A stretch of 64,000 bases of DNA, taken from Geminicoccus harenae. GTDB lineage: Bacteria; Pseudomonadota; Alphaproteobacteria; Geminicoccales; Geminicoccaceae. The stretch is from positions 1 through 64,000 of the forward strand of contig NZ_JABGCL010000016.1 in NCBI RefSeq assembly GCF_019800005.1, given 5' to 3'. Position numbers and translations under genes: made by a program. Under the pieces are notes generated by a model. That model saw only the letters and a program-made list of their open reading frames with translations, was not told where the DNA came from and did no database searches. This document shows, piece by piece, positions 1 through 7,516 of the stretch. Position 1 is the first letter of the stretch, and the number at the start of each line of letters is the position of its first letter.

Positions 1-60
1 CCAGTAGAATCAATGCCATGCACCCCGGCAAGCTTCCGCGGACCGGACAGCCGTGGGCCT

Positions 61-435
61 GACCGGGGGATGACGGATGTGGCGGCTCGGGTTCGTTTCG
101 CCAGGATGGCGTCCGGCTCGCCCGGGTTCGATCGTGCAGATCCTGCGTGACAGCAGGCTGATGGCGGATGCCACGGCTCGGGTTCGTTCGTGCAGAATGC
201 AGGTCGGCGGTACCCGGTTCTCGGGTCATCCCCCGCGCAGGCGGGAGATCTACGGCTACCGGCGTCCACCGATAGATCCCCTGGACGAGCCGGGGGATGA
301 CGGATGGGGGCGGTGGCGGCTCGGGTTCGTTTCGTCATCGCAGTGCGAGCTGCGGCTCGGGTTCGATTGTGCAGATTGCGGACGAGGCAGGCCGGACGCT
401 GCTCGGGCCTGGGCTCGGGTTCGTTTGTGCAAAAC
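61..435. repeat. Diverged tandem duplication with six copies of a GGCTCGGGTTCG motif
   Basis: Six copies of a motif close to GGCTCGGGTTCGTTCGTGCA lie near 81, 118, 175, 316, 353 and 412. The second trio has the same internal spacing (about 37 then 57-59 bp) as the first and is offset by 235-237 bp, so the block looks like an old tandem duplication. Each half begins with a REP-type CGGGGGATGACGGATG. No convincing gene is present; open frames here are short and lack homology that I recognise. Confidence 0.7.
225..301. repeat. REP/BIME-like inverted pair, copy 1
   Basis: GTCATCCCCCGCGCAGGCGG at 224-243 and the opposite-facing CTGGACGAGCCGGGGGATGA near 281-300 are two halves of the palindromic element seen again at 34617-34756. 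Each half forms its own small GC hairpin, and the two halves face each other. An isolated half (CGGGGGATGAC) also sits at 64-74. The arrangement is typical of intergenic REP pairs. Confidence 0.7.
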
Positions 436-577
436 ATGCGGTGACGGCTGGGTGGCATGACGGCATCGGTGCGTCCGGCAGGGCAGGATCACATCATAGC
501 ATGTAAAAGGTATCGGATCCTATAAGTCTGTGCCTGTCTGGCCGGACCTGCCGGAACCGCAGGCGGCATCGATGCAT

Positions 578-1582
578 CTATCGCGGCGTGGGAAGCTCGA
601 CAGTCTGGCCCACAACATCGATGGCCAGCTTGCCTCGGAGCCCACGGGAACTCCCGCCTTCGAGCAGTTCATGCGCTTCACCGACCCGAGCCAGAGGAAG
701 CACCGCGCCAATGACGGGTTGGATCAGGCCGCGTTCGACAAGGTTGGTCAGCGCGTCGAGCTTGCCTCGGTTCTGCCGGGTGAAGACGAAATGGTAGGCG
801 GCGTTCTTTCCCCAGGCCTCGATCAGGTTTTGTGGCTGTGCGATGTCGACGATGCTGACCACCCGCCCGGCATCCGCAAGGGCAAGCGCGCTTCTCGTCA
901 GGGTGTCGCCGCCGATCGTGTCGAACACGACGTTCACCCCCTGCCCATGCGTCAGGTCTGCGACGGCTGAAACGTAATCATCGGAGACGTAGTCTATCGC
1001 CTCGTCGGCTCCGAGCGAACGCACGAACGGGTGGTTGTCACGGCGCGCCGTCGTGATGACCCGTGCACCCCTCGCTTTGGCAAGCTGGATCGCCACGGTA
1101 CCCACACCGCCGGCACCACCGTGGATCAGAATGGTTTCATGAACGGTAAGCTGGGCGCGGGTCACCAAAGCTTCCCAGACCGTGCCTCCGACCAGCGGCA
1201 GACTGGCAGCCTCCAGATGGTTGATGTTGTGCGGCTTGCGAGCGACCAGTTCGACATCGGCAACGTGCTGCTCCGCGTATGAGCCGGGGCCGCCGAAGAT
1301 CTTGGGCGTGTAGTAAACCTCGTCACCTATGTCGAACTCGCTTACATACGCCCCCTTCTCTTCCACGACGCCGGACACGTCGTGGCCGATGATGGCAGGG
1401 AGCGGCACGTAGTCGGCGTAGTCGCCACGCCGGATCTGATAGTCCAGAGGATTGATGGCGGTGGCGTGAACGCGCACCCGGACCTGCCGAGGTCCGACGA
1501 CCGATACGGCAACATCGCGCATCTCGAAAGCGTCGAAGCCACCGAATTTGCTGAGGACGATCGCCTTCATGGTGCCGGTCAT
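578..1582 (-). CDS. NADP-dependent quinone oxidoreductase / zinc-type alcohol dehydrogenase family
   Basis: A 334-residue MDR-superfamily protein starting [10 protein letters not shown]. It has the GroES-like N-terminal half ([11 protein letters not shown]) and a Rossmann half with the nucleotide motif [16 protein letters not shown]. No structural-zinc cysteine cluster is visible, which fits the quinone oxidoreductase subgroup that reduces quinones or enones with NADPH. An ATG at 1582 follows AAGGTAGGAGC; a TTG further up at 1606 and an ATG at 1570 are alternatives. It is divergent from an HxlR/DUF24 regulator, an arrangement like the described qor/QorR and similar redox-sensing pairs, so regulation by that neighbour is likely (inference). 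Confidence 0.87.
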   Translation of the reverse strand: MTGTMKAIVLSKFGGFDAFEMRDVAVSVVGPRQVRVRVHATAINPLDYQIRRGDYADYVPLPAIIGHDVSGVVEEKGAYVSEFDIGDEVYYTPKIFGGPGSYAEQHVADVELVARKPHNINHLEAASLPLVGGTVWEALVTRAQLTVHETILIHGGAGGVGTVAIQLAKARGARVITTARRDNHPFVRSLGADEAIDYVSDDYVSAVADLTHGQGVNVVFDTIGGDTLTRSALALADAGRVVSIVDIAQPQNLIEAWGKNAAYHFVFTRQNRGKLDALTNLVERGLIQPVIGAVLPLARVGEAHELLEGGSSRGLRGKLAIDVVGQTVELPTPR

Positions 1583-1624
1583 GCTCCTACCTTTTTCCAC
1601 ACTCAACTGATGGTAAGAGCACCC

Positions 1625-1662
1625 TTAACGGATACACGCTGTTGCTGTAATACGCACAAAAG
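1625..1662 (+). promoter_or_regulatory. Promoter and probable operator of the HxlR gene
   Basis: TTAACG (1625-1630) and TAATAC (1648-1653) are separated by 17 bp, a good sigma70-type promoter. The -10 overlaps TACGCACAAA (1651-1660), which recurs upstream of the second HxlR gene near 8463-8472. GTAATAC within it fits the GTA/TAC half-sites common in DUF24 operators. Autorepression is inferred. Confidence 0.55.
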
Positions 1663-1691
1663 TTTCCCTAGGTGCATGGGATGATACCGAC

Positions 1692-2057
1692 ATGGTCAAG
1701 CGGCGCCATTCTGGTCCGGATTGCAATCCCGGTTGCGCGGTGGAGGCGGCAATCAGCCTGATCGACGGCAAATGGAAATGCGTTGCGCTCTGGTATCTTC
1801 AGGAAAGAGGTGAGGTCCGCTTCAACGAGTTGATGCGCCTGATGTCCGGGGTTACCCAGAGGACGTTGACCAATCAGTTGCGCGAACTGGAAGCCGACGG
1901 ACTGATCAATCGCGTCGTCTACGCTCAGGTGCCACCCAAGGTCGAATACAGCTTGTCTGACCGGGGCCGGACATTCGTACCGATCCTTCTATCCCTCTCA
2001 GCCTGGGGAGAAGCCAATATGGACCTGTTCCAGCAATCTGGGACGGCAGCCTCGTAG
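1692..2057 (+). CDS. HxlR/DUF24-family winged-helix transcriptional regulator, probable thiol redox sensor
   Basis: A 121-residue single-domain wHTH protein. The family signature runs from GCAVEAAISLIDGKWK (about residues 14-29) through LRELEADGLINR to VPPKVEYSLSDRG. C15 is at the N-terminal position of the redox-active cysteine in YodB/HypR/QorR-type regulators, and C11 lies close by. These regulators commonly sense quinones, diamide or aldehydes and control an adjacent oxidoreductase; here the divergent neighbour is a quinone oxidoreductase-like enzyme. A paralogue lies at 8075-8446 and shares the LRELEADG and PPKVEY blocks. Confidence 0.9.
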   Translation: MVKRRHSGPDCNPGCAVEAAISLIDGKWKCVALWYLQERGEVRFNELMRLMSGVTQRTLTNQLRELEADGLINRVVYAQVPPKVEYSLSDRGRTFVPILLSLSAWGEANMDLFQQSGTAAS

Positions 2058-2097
2058 CTCCTCGCCAAGCTGCAAGTCCGTGCGATGACACGGGCCC

Positions 2098-2238
2098 TTC
2101 CGAGAAGCCGATCAACGCCATGCGGATCAGGGCTGCGGCGCTCTGTTCCGGCCGAAGGGTGCGGCCGATGACAAGGAACTGCTGGATGGCCCACGTGGAC
2201 CGGATCGAGTTCCAGGTCGTCCAGTAGGGCTGGCTCTG
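2098..2238 (-). pseudogene. Possible C-terminal fragment of a TetR-type regulator
   Basis: The minus strand reads YWTTWNSIRSTWAIQQFLV followed by IGRTLRPEQSAAALIRMAL and then GFSEGP, which resembles the ligand-binding C-terminal helices of TetR/AcrR proteins. There is no HTH domain or plausible start upstream; the MerR promoter follows directly. It may be a decayed remnant or a coincidental frame. Low certainty. Confidence 0.25.
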
Positions 2239-2278
2239 CGGCGGAGAGAGGGGTGACTCACCCTCCCGATTTTCCCCA

Positions 2279-2309
2279 TTGACTTAGAGTGCGCTCGAAC
2301 TCGTAGGTG
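2279..2309 (+). promoter_or_regulatory. MerR-type promoter with 19-bp spacer and embedded dyad
   Basis: TTGACT (-35, 2279-2284) and TAGGTG (-10, 2304-2309) are separated by 19 bp, the over-long spacing typical of MerR-activated promoters. The spacer carries the imperfect dyad GACTTAGAGTGCGCTCGAAC (2281-2300), close to the CTTAGAGT-type operators of the AdhR/NmlR branch. Its place 31 nt before the ATG at 2340 indicates autoregulation. Confidence 0.75.
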
Positions 2310-2339
2310 TCTGGTCGTCCAAGACGTCGAAGGCAGGCG

Positions 2340-2783
2340 ATGAGGATCGGTGACCTGGCAAAAGCCTGCGGGCTGAGCGTGCATACCATCCGCTACTATG
2401 AGCGGATCGGGCTGCTTCCCTATGCCCCGCGCGGGCGGGGCGGGCGGCGCGACTATGACCAGGGCATCCTGGTCTGGATCCGCTTCATCGGCCATCTCCG
2501 GGCGACCGGGATGCCGATCCGCGAGATGCTGCGCTATGCCAGGCTGCGGGCTGAAGGGCCCGCTACCGAGGGCGAGCGTTGCCGGATCCTGGAGGTGCAT
2601 CGCGACCGGGTCCGGGCCGATCTCGCCGAGCTCAATGCCTGCCTTCGCGTCCTCGACCAGAAGATCGCCGCTTATGGCGCACCATCCGCAGAGGACGACG
2701 ACCATGCCGACCCATCCCCCGTCCGACGACCGCTACCAGCGCGGCCTGAAGGCCCTGTCCGAGATCGACGGCCAGGCCGGTGA
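2340..2783 (+). CDS. MerR-family transcriptional regulator
   Basis: A 147-residue protein beginning MRIGDLAKACGLSVHTIRYY, the canonical MerR HTH (residues 1-20) followed by the wing ERIGLLPYAPRGRGGRRDYD, a dimerisation helix, and a variable tail. No metal-binding cysteine pattern is present, so an aldehyde, electrophile or general-stress regulator is more likely than a metal sensor. The upstream in-frame start at 2307 lies inside the -10 box and is rejected. The 3' end overlaps the next gene by 80 bp; residues after about 122 (Asp/Pro/Arg-rich) are unlike the family core, so the true end could be blurred by a frameshift. Confidence 0.88.
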   Translation: MRIGDLAKACGLSVHTIRYYERIGLLPYAPRGRGGRRDYDQGILVWIRFIGHLRATGMPIREMLRYARLRAEGPATEGERCRILEVHRDRVRADLAELNACLRVLDQKIAAYGAPSAEDDDHADPSPVRRPLPARPEGPVRDRRPGR

Positions 2784-3108
2784 ACGGGTCATCACCGCGA
2801 TGGCGGACATCGCCCCCGATTTCGCGCGGATGCTGATCGAGTTCCCGTTCGGCGACGTCTACACAAGGCCGGGCCTGGACCTGCGCTCGCGCGAGGTCGC
2901 CACGATCGCGGCGCTGACCGCCATGGGCACCGCAACCCCGCAGCTCGAAGTGCATATCGAGGCCGGGCTGAACGTGGGCCTGAGCCAGGAGGAGATCGTC
3001 GAGACGATCATCCAGATGGCGGTCTATGCCGGCTTCCCAGCGGCGCTGAACGGGCTGTTCGCGGCCAAGCGGGTGTTCGCCGCCCGCGCTGGCCACGAGG
3101 CGGCATAG
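2704..3108 (+). CDS. Carboxymuconolactone decarboxylase family protein
   Basis: A 134-residue all-helical CMD/AhpD-fold protein with the family block REVATIAALTAMG, then LEVHIEAGLNVGLS and EEIVETIIQMAVYAGFPAAL. It lacks the CxxC of AhpD peroxidase partners, so it belongs to the gamma-carboxymuconolactone decarboxylase-like branch. Start ATG 2704 lies inside the end of the MerR gene and is preceded by GAGGACGACGACC. MerR-CMD pairs are common and are thought to respond to electrophiles; the substrate here is unknown. Confidence 0.85.
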   Translation: MPTHPPSDDRYQRGLKALSEIDGQAGERVITAMADIAPDFARMLIEFPFGDVYTRPGLDLRSREVATIAALTAMGTATPQLEVHIEAGLNVGLSQEEIVETIIQMAVYAGFPAALNGLFAAKRVFAARAGHEAA

Positions 3109-3120
3109 ACTTCCACCGGG

Positions 3121-3735
3121 TCAGCGGGCCGGGTGGCGCACCGTGAGCGCAGATACCTCACTCAGGGTGACCTGGACCCGGTCGCCCGGCTGCAGGCGCG
3201 CCGCCCTGGCCTGCATGGCCGGATCCTGGAGCTCCGCCATCTCCTGGACGCCGTGCGCATTGGTGAAGGTGACGATGTGGGTGGCCGGGTCGTAGCTGTC
3301 GATCGTCACCGTCGTGGTGAGCGAGCTGCCGACCGCCATGCCGGGCATGGTGCCCTCGCGCGTGCGCATGACGCCCTGGTCGAGGATCTCGGTGGGCGCC
3401 CCGGTGGCACTGTCGGCCGAGCCCACCTTCAGCGCCGCGAGCTCGGCCACATAGGTGACCACGATCTCGTCGCCGATCCGGACCTGCTGCAGGTTGCGGA
3501 CATCCGGCGGCGCGTACACCTGCGCGCGGCTGCCATCGGGCCGGCGCAGGGTGACCAGCCGACTGGTCATGTCGATGTCCTCGACGACCGCCAGCACTTC
3601 CTCCTCCGTCACCGAGGAGGTGGCGGGCGGGGGATTGCTCGGCACCGGGGTGGCGGCCGGCTGCGGCGGTGGCGGGGCGGCGGTGCAGGCGGCGAGCAGC
3701 AGGCCCGCGGCAGCGGCGACGATCACGGAACGCAT
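3121..3735 (-). CDS. Putative lipoprotein with duplicated beta-rich module
   Basis: A 204-residue protein. MRSVIVAAAAGLLLAACTAA is a lipoprotein signal with lipobox LAAC (Cys16), followed by a Pro-rich linker. Two similar segments of about 50 residues follow: one near VEDIDMTSRLVTLRRPDGS ending RIGDEIVVTYVAEL, and one near TIDSYDPATHIVTFTNAHG ending QPGDRVQVTLSEVSAL. They look like an internal duplication of an OB-like fold. An upstream in-frame start at 3792 would bury the signal peptide and is rejected. The function is unknown; the outer-membrane or periplasmic-face location is inferred. Confidence 0.75.
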   Translation of the reverse strand: MRSVIVAAAAGLLLAACTAAPPPPQPAATPVPSNPPPATSSVTEEEVLAVVEDIDMTSRLVTLRRPDGSRAQVYAPPDVRNLQQVRIGDEIVVTYVAELAALKVGSADSATGAPTEILDQGVMRTREGTMPGMAVGSSLTTTVTIDSYDPATHIVTFTNAHGVQEMAELQDPAMQARAARLQPGDRVQVTLSEVSALTVRHPAR

Positions 3736-3825
3736 CCTGGCCTCCCTGGCATGGCTGCTCTGGCCGGCAGCACCTGATCCGGGTCCTGCCATGAAAACGC
3801 CGGCATGGGAACGCGCTGCGGCCGC

Positions 3826-4704
3826 TCAGGCCGCCTGGGGCACACGACGCCATCGTCGGAAGTGGTCGACGATCCGCTCCTCCAGTTCGTCCAGGGCGAG
3901 CGAGCGGCGGCCGGCCGCGCGCTGCAGCAGGAGCTGCACGTCGGGAAGGTCCGGGAACCCGTCGGCCCGGCCGAACGAGCGCAGGCTGGCGGTCAGGTTG
4001 CTGGAGGCCAGGCAGGAGATGGCGAGGCCCGCTTCCATCGCGGCATAGATGCCGGCGATCGACACCGAGGTGACCGCGATGCGCGCCTCGCGGCCCTGCT
4101 CGGCCAGCGTGCGCAGCATGGCGGTGCGAAAGCAGCAATGCTCGCCGAACACCGCGAGCGGCAGGGGATCGCGCTCGTGCGCGCAGTGCTGGCGCGAACC
4201 CATCCACATGAGCGGCTCGGCATGGACGATCGTGCCGCCGACTTCGCCGTTGCCGCGGGTGGTCAGGGCGATGTCGACGCTGCCCTCACGGATCCGCTGC
4301 GAGAGCGTCATCGAAGGCTCGCAGACCACGTTCAGGGTGAGCTTCGGGTTGGCTTCGGTGAACAGGCTGAGAATCGATGGCAGATAGGTGGAGGCATAGT
4401 CGTCGGGCGTGCCGATGGTGATCTCGCCGGCCAGCTCGCGCTCGGAGAACTCCGCGATCGCCTCGCGATGCGCGCGCAGGATCCGGCGCGCATGCACCAG
4501 CAGCGTCTCGCCCGCGGGTGTCAGGCTGACATTGCGGCCCTCGCGCGTGAACAGGGGCCGGGCCACCATGTCCTCCAGCCGCTTCACCTGCATGCTCACC
4601 GCGGACTGGCTGCGCAGCACGCGCTCGGCGGCACCGGTGAAGCTGCCGGTCTCGGCGATCGCCACCAGCGTCGCCAGCAGGTCGGGATCGATCATCCGGT
4701 CCAT
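3826..4704 (-). CDS. LysR-family transcriptional regulator
   Basis: A 292-residue LTTR starting MDRMIDPDLLATLVAIAETG, with an N-terminal HTH (SFTGAAERVLRSQSAVSMQV, VKRLEDMVARPLFTRE) and a periplasmic-binding-protein-like effector domain (GEITIGTPDDYASTYLP onward). The ATG at 4740 is an alternative, but the operator-like dyads at 4712-4767 would then lie inside the gene, so 4704 (or 4695) is favoured. It is divergent from a DUF1127 gene, a pairing often seen in alphaproteobacteria. The effector is unknown. Confidence 0.88.
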   Translation of the reverse strand: MDRMIDPDLLATLVAIAETGSFTGAAERVLRSQSAVSMQVKRLEDMVARPLFTREGRNVSLTPAGETLLVHARRILRAHREAIAEFSERELAGEITIGTPDDYASTYLPSILSLFTEANPKLTLNVVCEPSMTLSQRIREGSVDIALTTRGNGEVGGTIVHAEPLMWMGSRQHCAHERDPLPLAVFGEHCCFRTAMLRTLAEQGREARIAVTSVSIAGIYAAMEAGLAISCLASSNLTASLRSFGRADGFPDLPDVQLLLQRAAGRRSLALDELEERIVDHFRRWRRVPQAA

Positions 4705-4711
4705 GCTCGAA

Positions 4712-4767
4712 CTCACATCAACTTTGTTGAAGCGAACCATCAATATTATGCGTTGGATTGATGTGAG
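4712..4767. promoter_or_regulatory. Nested dyads between LysR and DUF1127 genes, probable LTTR operator
   Basis: CTCACATCAA (4712-4721) and TTGATGTGAG (4758-4767) are perfect inverted repeats. TCAACTTTGTTGA (4719-4731) is a perfect dyad with the T-N11-A form of LysR boxes. ATCAAT (4739-4744) and ATTGAT (4757-4762) form a further pair. The region is markedly AT-richer than its surroundings. It probably binds the adjacent LysR protein. Confidence 0.65.
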
Positions 4768-4830
4768 CCGCCAGCGCATATTCTCGAACGTGAGGTCGTC
4801 CCTGGACCTCCCCCGTGATGGAGAAGGTGA

Positions 4831-5184
4831 ATGTATGCCGAGAGCAACCGGCAGGTGACCACGCACGCCCTGTCCTCGACCTTCCAGCTTTCCGGTGGTG
4901 CCTGCACGGCGCCCGTGCGCAGCAAGAACGTCGTCGGCGGGGCCGAGGTCGCAGGTCGCGCGCAACCGGCCGGCATCGTCACCCGCCTCCTGCGCCTGTG
5001 GACCGACTGGCGCGCCCGCCGCGACCTCCAGCGCCTGCCGGACCACGTCCTGAGCGATATCGGCCTGACCCGGGCCGATGTGGAGCGCGAGGCCCTGCAG
5101 CCGTTCTGGACGCCGCTCGACTACGACACGCTGGAAACCCAGCGCCGGCGCGCGGCCATGACCCGGTCCAACCGCTACTACTGA
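4831..5184 (+). CDS. DUF1127 (YjiS-like) domain protein
   Basis: A 117-residue protein. The C-terminal part carries the DUF1127 core LLRLWTDWRARRDLQRLPDH, then VLSDIGLTRADVEREALQPF, an arginine-rich helix-turn-helix. The N-terminal 45 residues are low in recognisable features. Small DUF1127 proteins in alphaproteobacteria have been linked to RNA turnover and phosphate/carbon metabolism, but this longer form is uncharacterised. The start ATG follows GGAGAAGGTGA. A GC hairpin at 5208-5235 follows the stop. Confidence 0.83.
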   Translation: MYAESNRQVTTHALSSTFQLSGGACTAPVRSKNVVGGAEVAGRAQPAGIVTRLLRLWTDWRARRDLQRLPDHVLSDIGLTRADVEREALQPFWTPLDYDTLETQRRRAAMTRSNRYY

Positions 5185-5207
5185 GCCCGCCCCCCTGCAG
5201 GCACCAT

Positions 5208-5235
5208 GCCCGGCCGCTTCCCCCCGCGGCCGGGC
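5208..5235 (+). terminator. GC-rich terminator-like hairpin
   Basis: GCCCGGCCGC and GCGGCCGGGC form a perfect 10-bp stem with an 8-nt loop, 24 nt after the DUF1127 stop. No strong T tract follows, so efficiency as an intrinsic terminator is uncertain. Confidence 0.5.
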
Positions 5236-5299
5236 GTGGGTGCTTGCCTTCCCGTGCCCGATCGGGTGAAGAGCCCCGTGACCGGCGCGGGAGATCGAG

Positions 5300-6262
5300 A
5301 TGCAGCGCGACTTCGACCTGTTGGCCTTCGGCGAGCCGCTCATGGAGTTCGCCGAGGTCACCAGGGATGGGGAGCATTTGTTCCTGCCGGGCCTGGGCGG
5401 CGACACTTCCAACGTGATCGTGGCGGCGGCCCGCCAGGGTGCGCGCACCGCGTTCATGGGTGCGGTGGGCGACGACCCGTTCGGCCGGCGGTTTCTGGAG
5501 CTGTGGGACCGCGAAGGGGTCGACCGCAGCTTCGTGCGCTCGCCGAAGGGCAGCCAGACCGGCATCTATTTCATCTCCTACGGCCCGGACGGCCACGAGT
5601 TCTCCTACCGGCGCGCCGGTTCCGCTTCCGCATTGGTGCAGCCGGACGACGTGCCGGCGGAACTGGTCCGGCGGGCGGCCATCCTCCATGTCTCGGGCAT
5701 CAGCCAGGCGATCTCGGCCTCGGCCTGCGATGCGGTGTTCCACGCGATCCGAATTGCGCGCGAGGCCGGCACGGTCGTGGCCTACGACCCGAACCTGCGC
5801 CTGCGCCTGTGGCCGCTCGACCGGGCCCGCGCGATCGTGGACGCCACCGCGCGCTCGACCGACCTGCTCCTGCCGGGCCTGGACGACGCACGCCAGCTCA
5901 CCGGGCTGGACGAGCCGGAGGCGATCTGCCGCCATTATCTGGCGATGGGGCCGCAAGTGGTGGCGCTGACCATGGGCAAGGACGGCACCATGGTCGCCAC
6001 AAGAGAGCGGATGGTGGTGATCGAGGCGTTCCCGGTCCAGGCGGTGGACGCCACCGGGGCGGGCGACGTGTTCGACGGCTCGTTCCTGGTGCGCTGGCTT
6101 GCCGGGCGCGACCCGTTCGCCGCCGCCCGCTATGCCAATGCCGCGGCCGCTTTGTCCACGCTCGGCCATGGGGCGGTGGCACCCATCCCGACCCGCGCCG
6201 ATGTCCAGGCCTTTTTGGCCAAGACGGACCGGCTGGCGCAGATGGATCGGGGGAGGGCCTAG
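5300..6262 (+). CDS. PfkB-family carbohydrate kinase (2-keto-3-deoxygluconate kinase-like)
   Basis: A 320-residue ribokinase-fold sugar kinase. The N-terminal GLGGDTSNVIVAAARQG is the sugar-binding signature 1, and AVDATGAGDVFDGSFL near the C-terminus is signature 2 with the catalytic aspartate and anion hole. The closest general type is KdgK, which phosphorylates 2-keto-3-deoxygluconate, but no other Entner-Doudoroff gene is adjacent, so the substrate stays open. The start ATG follows GGGAGATCGAG. It ends tail-to-tail with the enoyl-CoA hydratase gene (4-bp overlap). Confidence 0.85.
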   Translation: MQRDFDLLAFGEPLMEFAEVTRDGEHLFLPGLGGDTSNVIVAAARQGARTAFMGAVGDDPFGRRFLELWDREGVDRSFVRSPKGSQTGIYFISYGPDGHEFSYRRAGSASALVQPDDVPAELVRRAAILHVSGISQAISASACDAVFHAIRIAREAGTVVAYDPNLRLRLWPLDRARAIVDATARSTDLLLPGLDDARQLTGLDEPEAICRHYLAMGPQVVALTMGKDGTMVATRERMVVIEAFPVQAVDATGAGDVFDGSFLVRWLAGRDPFAAARYANAAAALSTLGHGAVAPIPTRADVQAFLAKTDRLAQMDRGRA

Positions 6263-7026
6263 CCGAAGTCCGGGCGGCGCTTGGCGAAGAAGGCGGCCCG
6301 GCCCTCGCGGAAATCGTCACTGGCGACCGCCTGGTCGCGCAGCTCCTCCATCCAGGGCGCGTGCGGCAGCCGGGCGGCTGCCGCTGTTATCAGTTGCTTG
6401 CTGGCGCGATGCGTGACGGCGGACAGGGCCGCGATCTCTTCGGCCAAGGCCATGGCGGCCTCGCCGGCGGGGCCGTCCGCTGCCCGGTCGGCCAGACCGA
6501 TGCGCAGCGCCTCGGCGCAGTCCACCACCCTGGCGGTGAACAGCATCTCCTTGGCACGCACCGGGCCCACCACCTCCACCAGGGTCCGGGTCTCGCCGAT
6601 CCCGTAGACCAGGCCGAGCCTGGCCGGCGGCGCGCAGAACCGGGCATCGGCGGCGGCCACCCGCAGGTCGCAGGCGGTAGCCAGCATCAGGCCGGCGCCG
6701 AAGCAGGGCCCGTCGACCGCCGCGATCGTCGGGACCTGCAGGTTGCGCACGGCCTGGAGCGCCCGGTCGACCAGCTCGTGGAAGCGGCGGGTCGCCTCCG
6801 GATCGGTCAGGCTGGTCTGGAGCATCTCGATGTCGTTGCCCGACGAGAACGACCCGCCTGCACCCTCCACCACCAGAGCCCGGACAGCTTCCGGAAGGCC
6901 CGTCGCCAGCTCCGCCAGGCGGGTCCACATCGCCTCGGTCAGCGCGTTGCGGCGCTCGGGCCGGTCGAGCGTGATCCGTCCGATCCGGCCGTGAAGGGTC
7001 CAGCGGATGTGATCATCGGCTGCCAT
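6259..7026 (-). CDS. Enoyl-CoA hydratase/isomerase family protein
   Basis: A 255-residue crotonase-fold protein. The two oxyanion-hole loops are GAGGSFSSGNDIEML and AAVDGPCFGAGLMLATACDL. The usual catalytic glutamate of hydratases (in the LGL-x-x-x-GE region) may be E in GLVYGIGETRTLVEVVG. It acts in the cytoplasm on an acyl-CoA of unknown chain type. The start overlaps the end of the DUF805 gene by 14 bp, so the two are probably co-transcribed, although no functional link is obvious. Confidence 0.85.
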   Translation of the reverse strand: MAADDHIRWTLHGRIGRITLDRPERRNALTEAMWTRLAELATGLPEAVRALVVEGAGGSFSSGNDIEMLQTSLTDPEATRRFHELVDRALQAVRNLQVPTIAAVDGPCFGAGLMLATACDLRVAAADARFCAPPARLGLVYGIGETRTLVEVVGPVRAKEMLFTARVVDCAEALRIGLADRAADGPAGEAAMALAEEIAALSAVTHRASKQLITAAAARLPHAPWMEELRDQAVASDDFREGRAAFFAKRRPDFG

Positions 7027-7486
7027 GGCTTGCTCCGCTGCGTCCGCCCGGTGCCGCCGGCACCGGGCCGAACTCGTTACCTTCCGCCATGCCCCTGGCG
7101 AGCAGCAGCCACAGGAGGAAGCCCAGGCAGCCGGCCAGCAGCAGGGCGGTGCCGAGTGCCGTGGTCAGCGGCTCCCCCTGGGCCAGCAGTGCCACGCCCA
7201 GGATGCTGGCGCCGAACGGGACCGCCTGCAGCCAGCCGCTGCGGCCCAGGTCATGCAGGCGCTGGGCGGTCAGGCAGATATTGACCCAGCCGCCCACCAC
7301 CGAGCAGCCGGCGCTGACCAGCGATGGTACCATGCCGCCCATGCCGGCGGCGATGGCGCTGATGACGCCGACACCGAGATTGACGAACAGGAAGTTGAGG
7401 AGGAACGACAGCCGCCCGCGCCGGCCGATCGTCGAGAACCAGTCCGGCCGTTCTGCCGGGGCGACATCTTCTTGTAGGGTGCTCAT
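7013..7486 (-). CDS. DUF805 family inner-membrane protein
   Basis: A 157-residue protein with four predicted hydrophobic segments. Family hallmarks are RRGRLSFLLNFL at the start of TM1 and TAQRLHDLGRSGWL between TM2 and TM3, matching the AxRLHDxGxSGW consensus of DUF805/YhaH proteins. The cytoplasmic tail is Gly/Pro-rich. Function in the family is unknown. Confidence 0.83.
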   Translation of the reverse strand: MSTLQEDVAPAERPDWFSTIGRRGRLSFLLNFLFVNLGVGVISAIAAGMGGMVPSLVSAGCSVVGGWVNICLTAQRLHDLGRSGWLQAVPFGASILGVALLAQGEPLTTALGTALLLAGCLGFLLWLLLARGMAEGNEFGPVPAAPGGRSGASHGSR

Positions 7487-7516
7487 GTCCGATGCTGCTT
7501 CCGCTGGCCGGCCCGG

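Noticed and set aside
81..433. GGTTCGAT strings resembling the T-arm of tRNA genes
   Set aside because: No acceptor stem, anticodon arm or cloverleaf can be formed; the strings are part of the repeat family.
61..435. Possible CRISPR array
   Set aside because: Repeat units are diverged and unevenly spaced (37-141 bp), and no cas gene is in the window.
3826..5565. A 579-residue LysR protein with a long N-terminal extension
   Set aside because: The extension is antisense to the DUF1127 and kinase genes and crosses the operator region; the LysR HTH begins right after ATG 4704.
5206..7284. A 692-codon plus-strand frame over the PfkB kinase and enoyl-CoA hydratase genes
   Set aside because: Out of frame with the kinase and antisense to the hydratase; composition is typical of a shadow frame.
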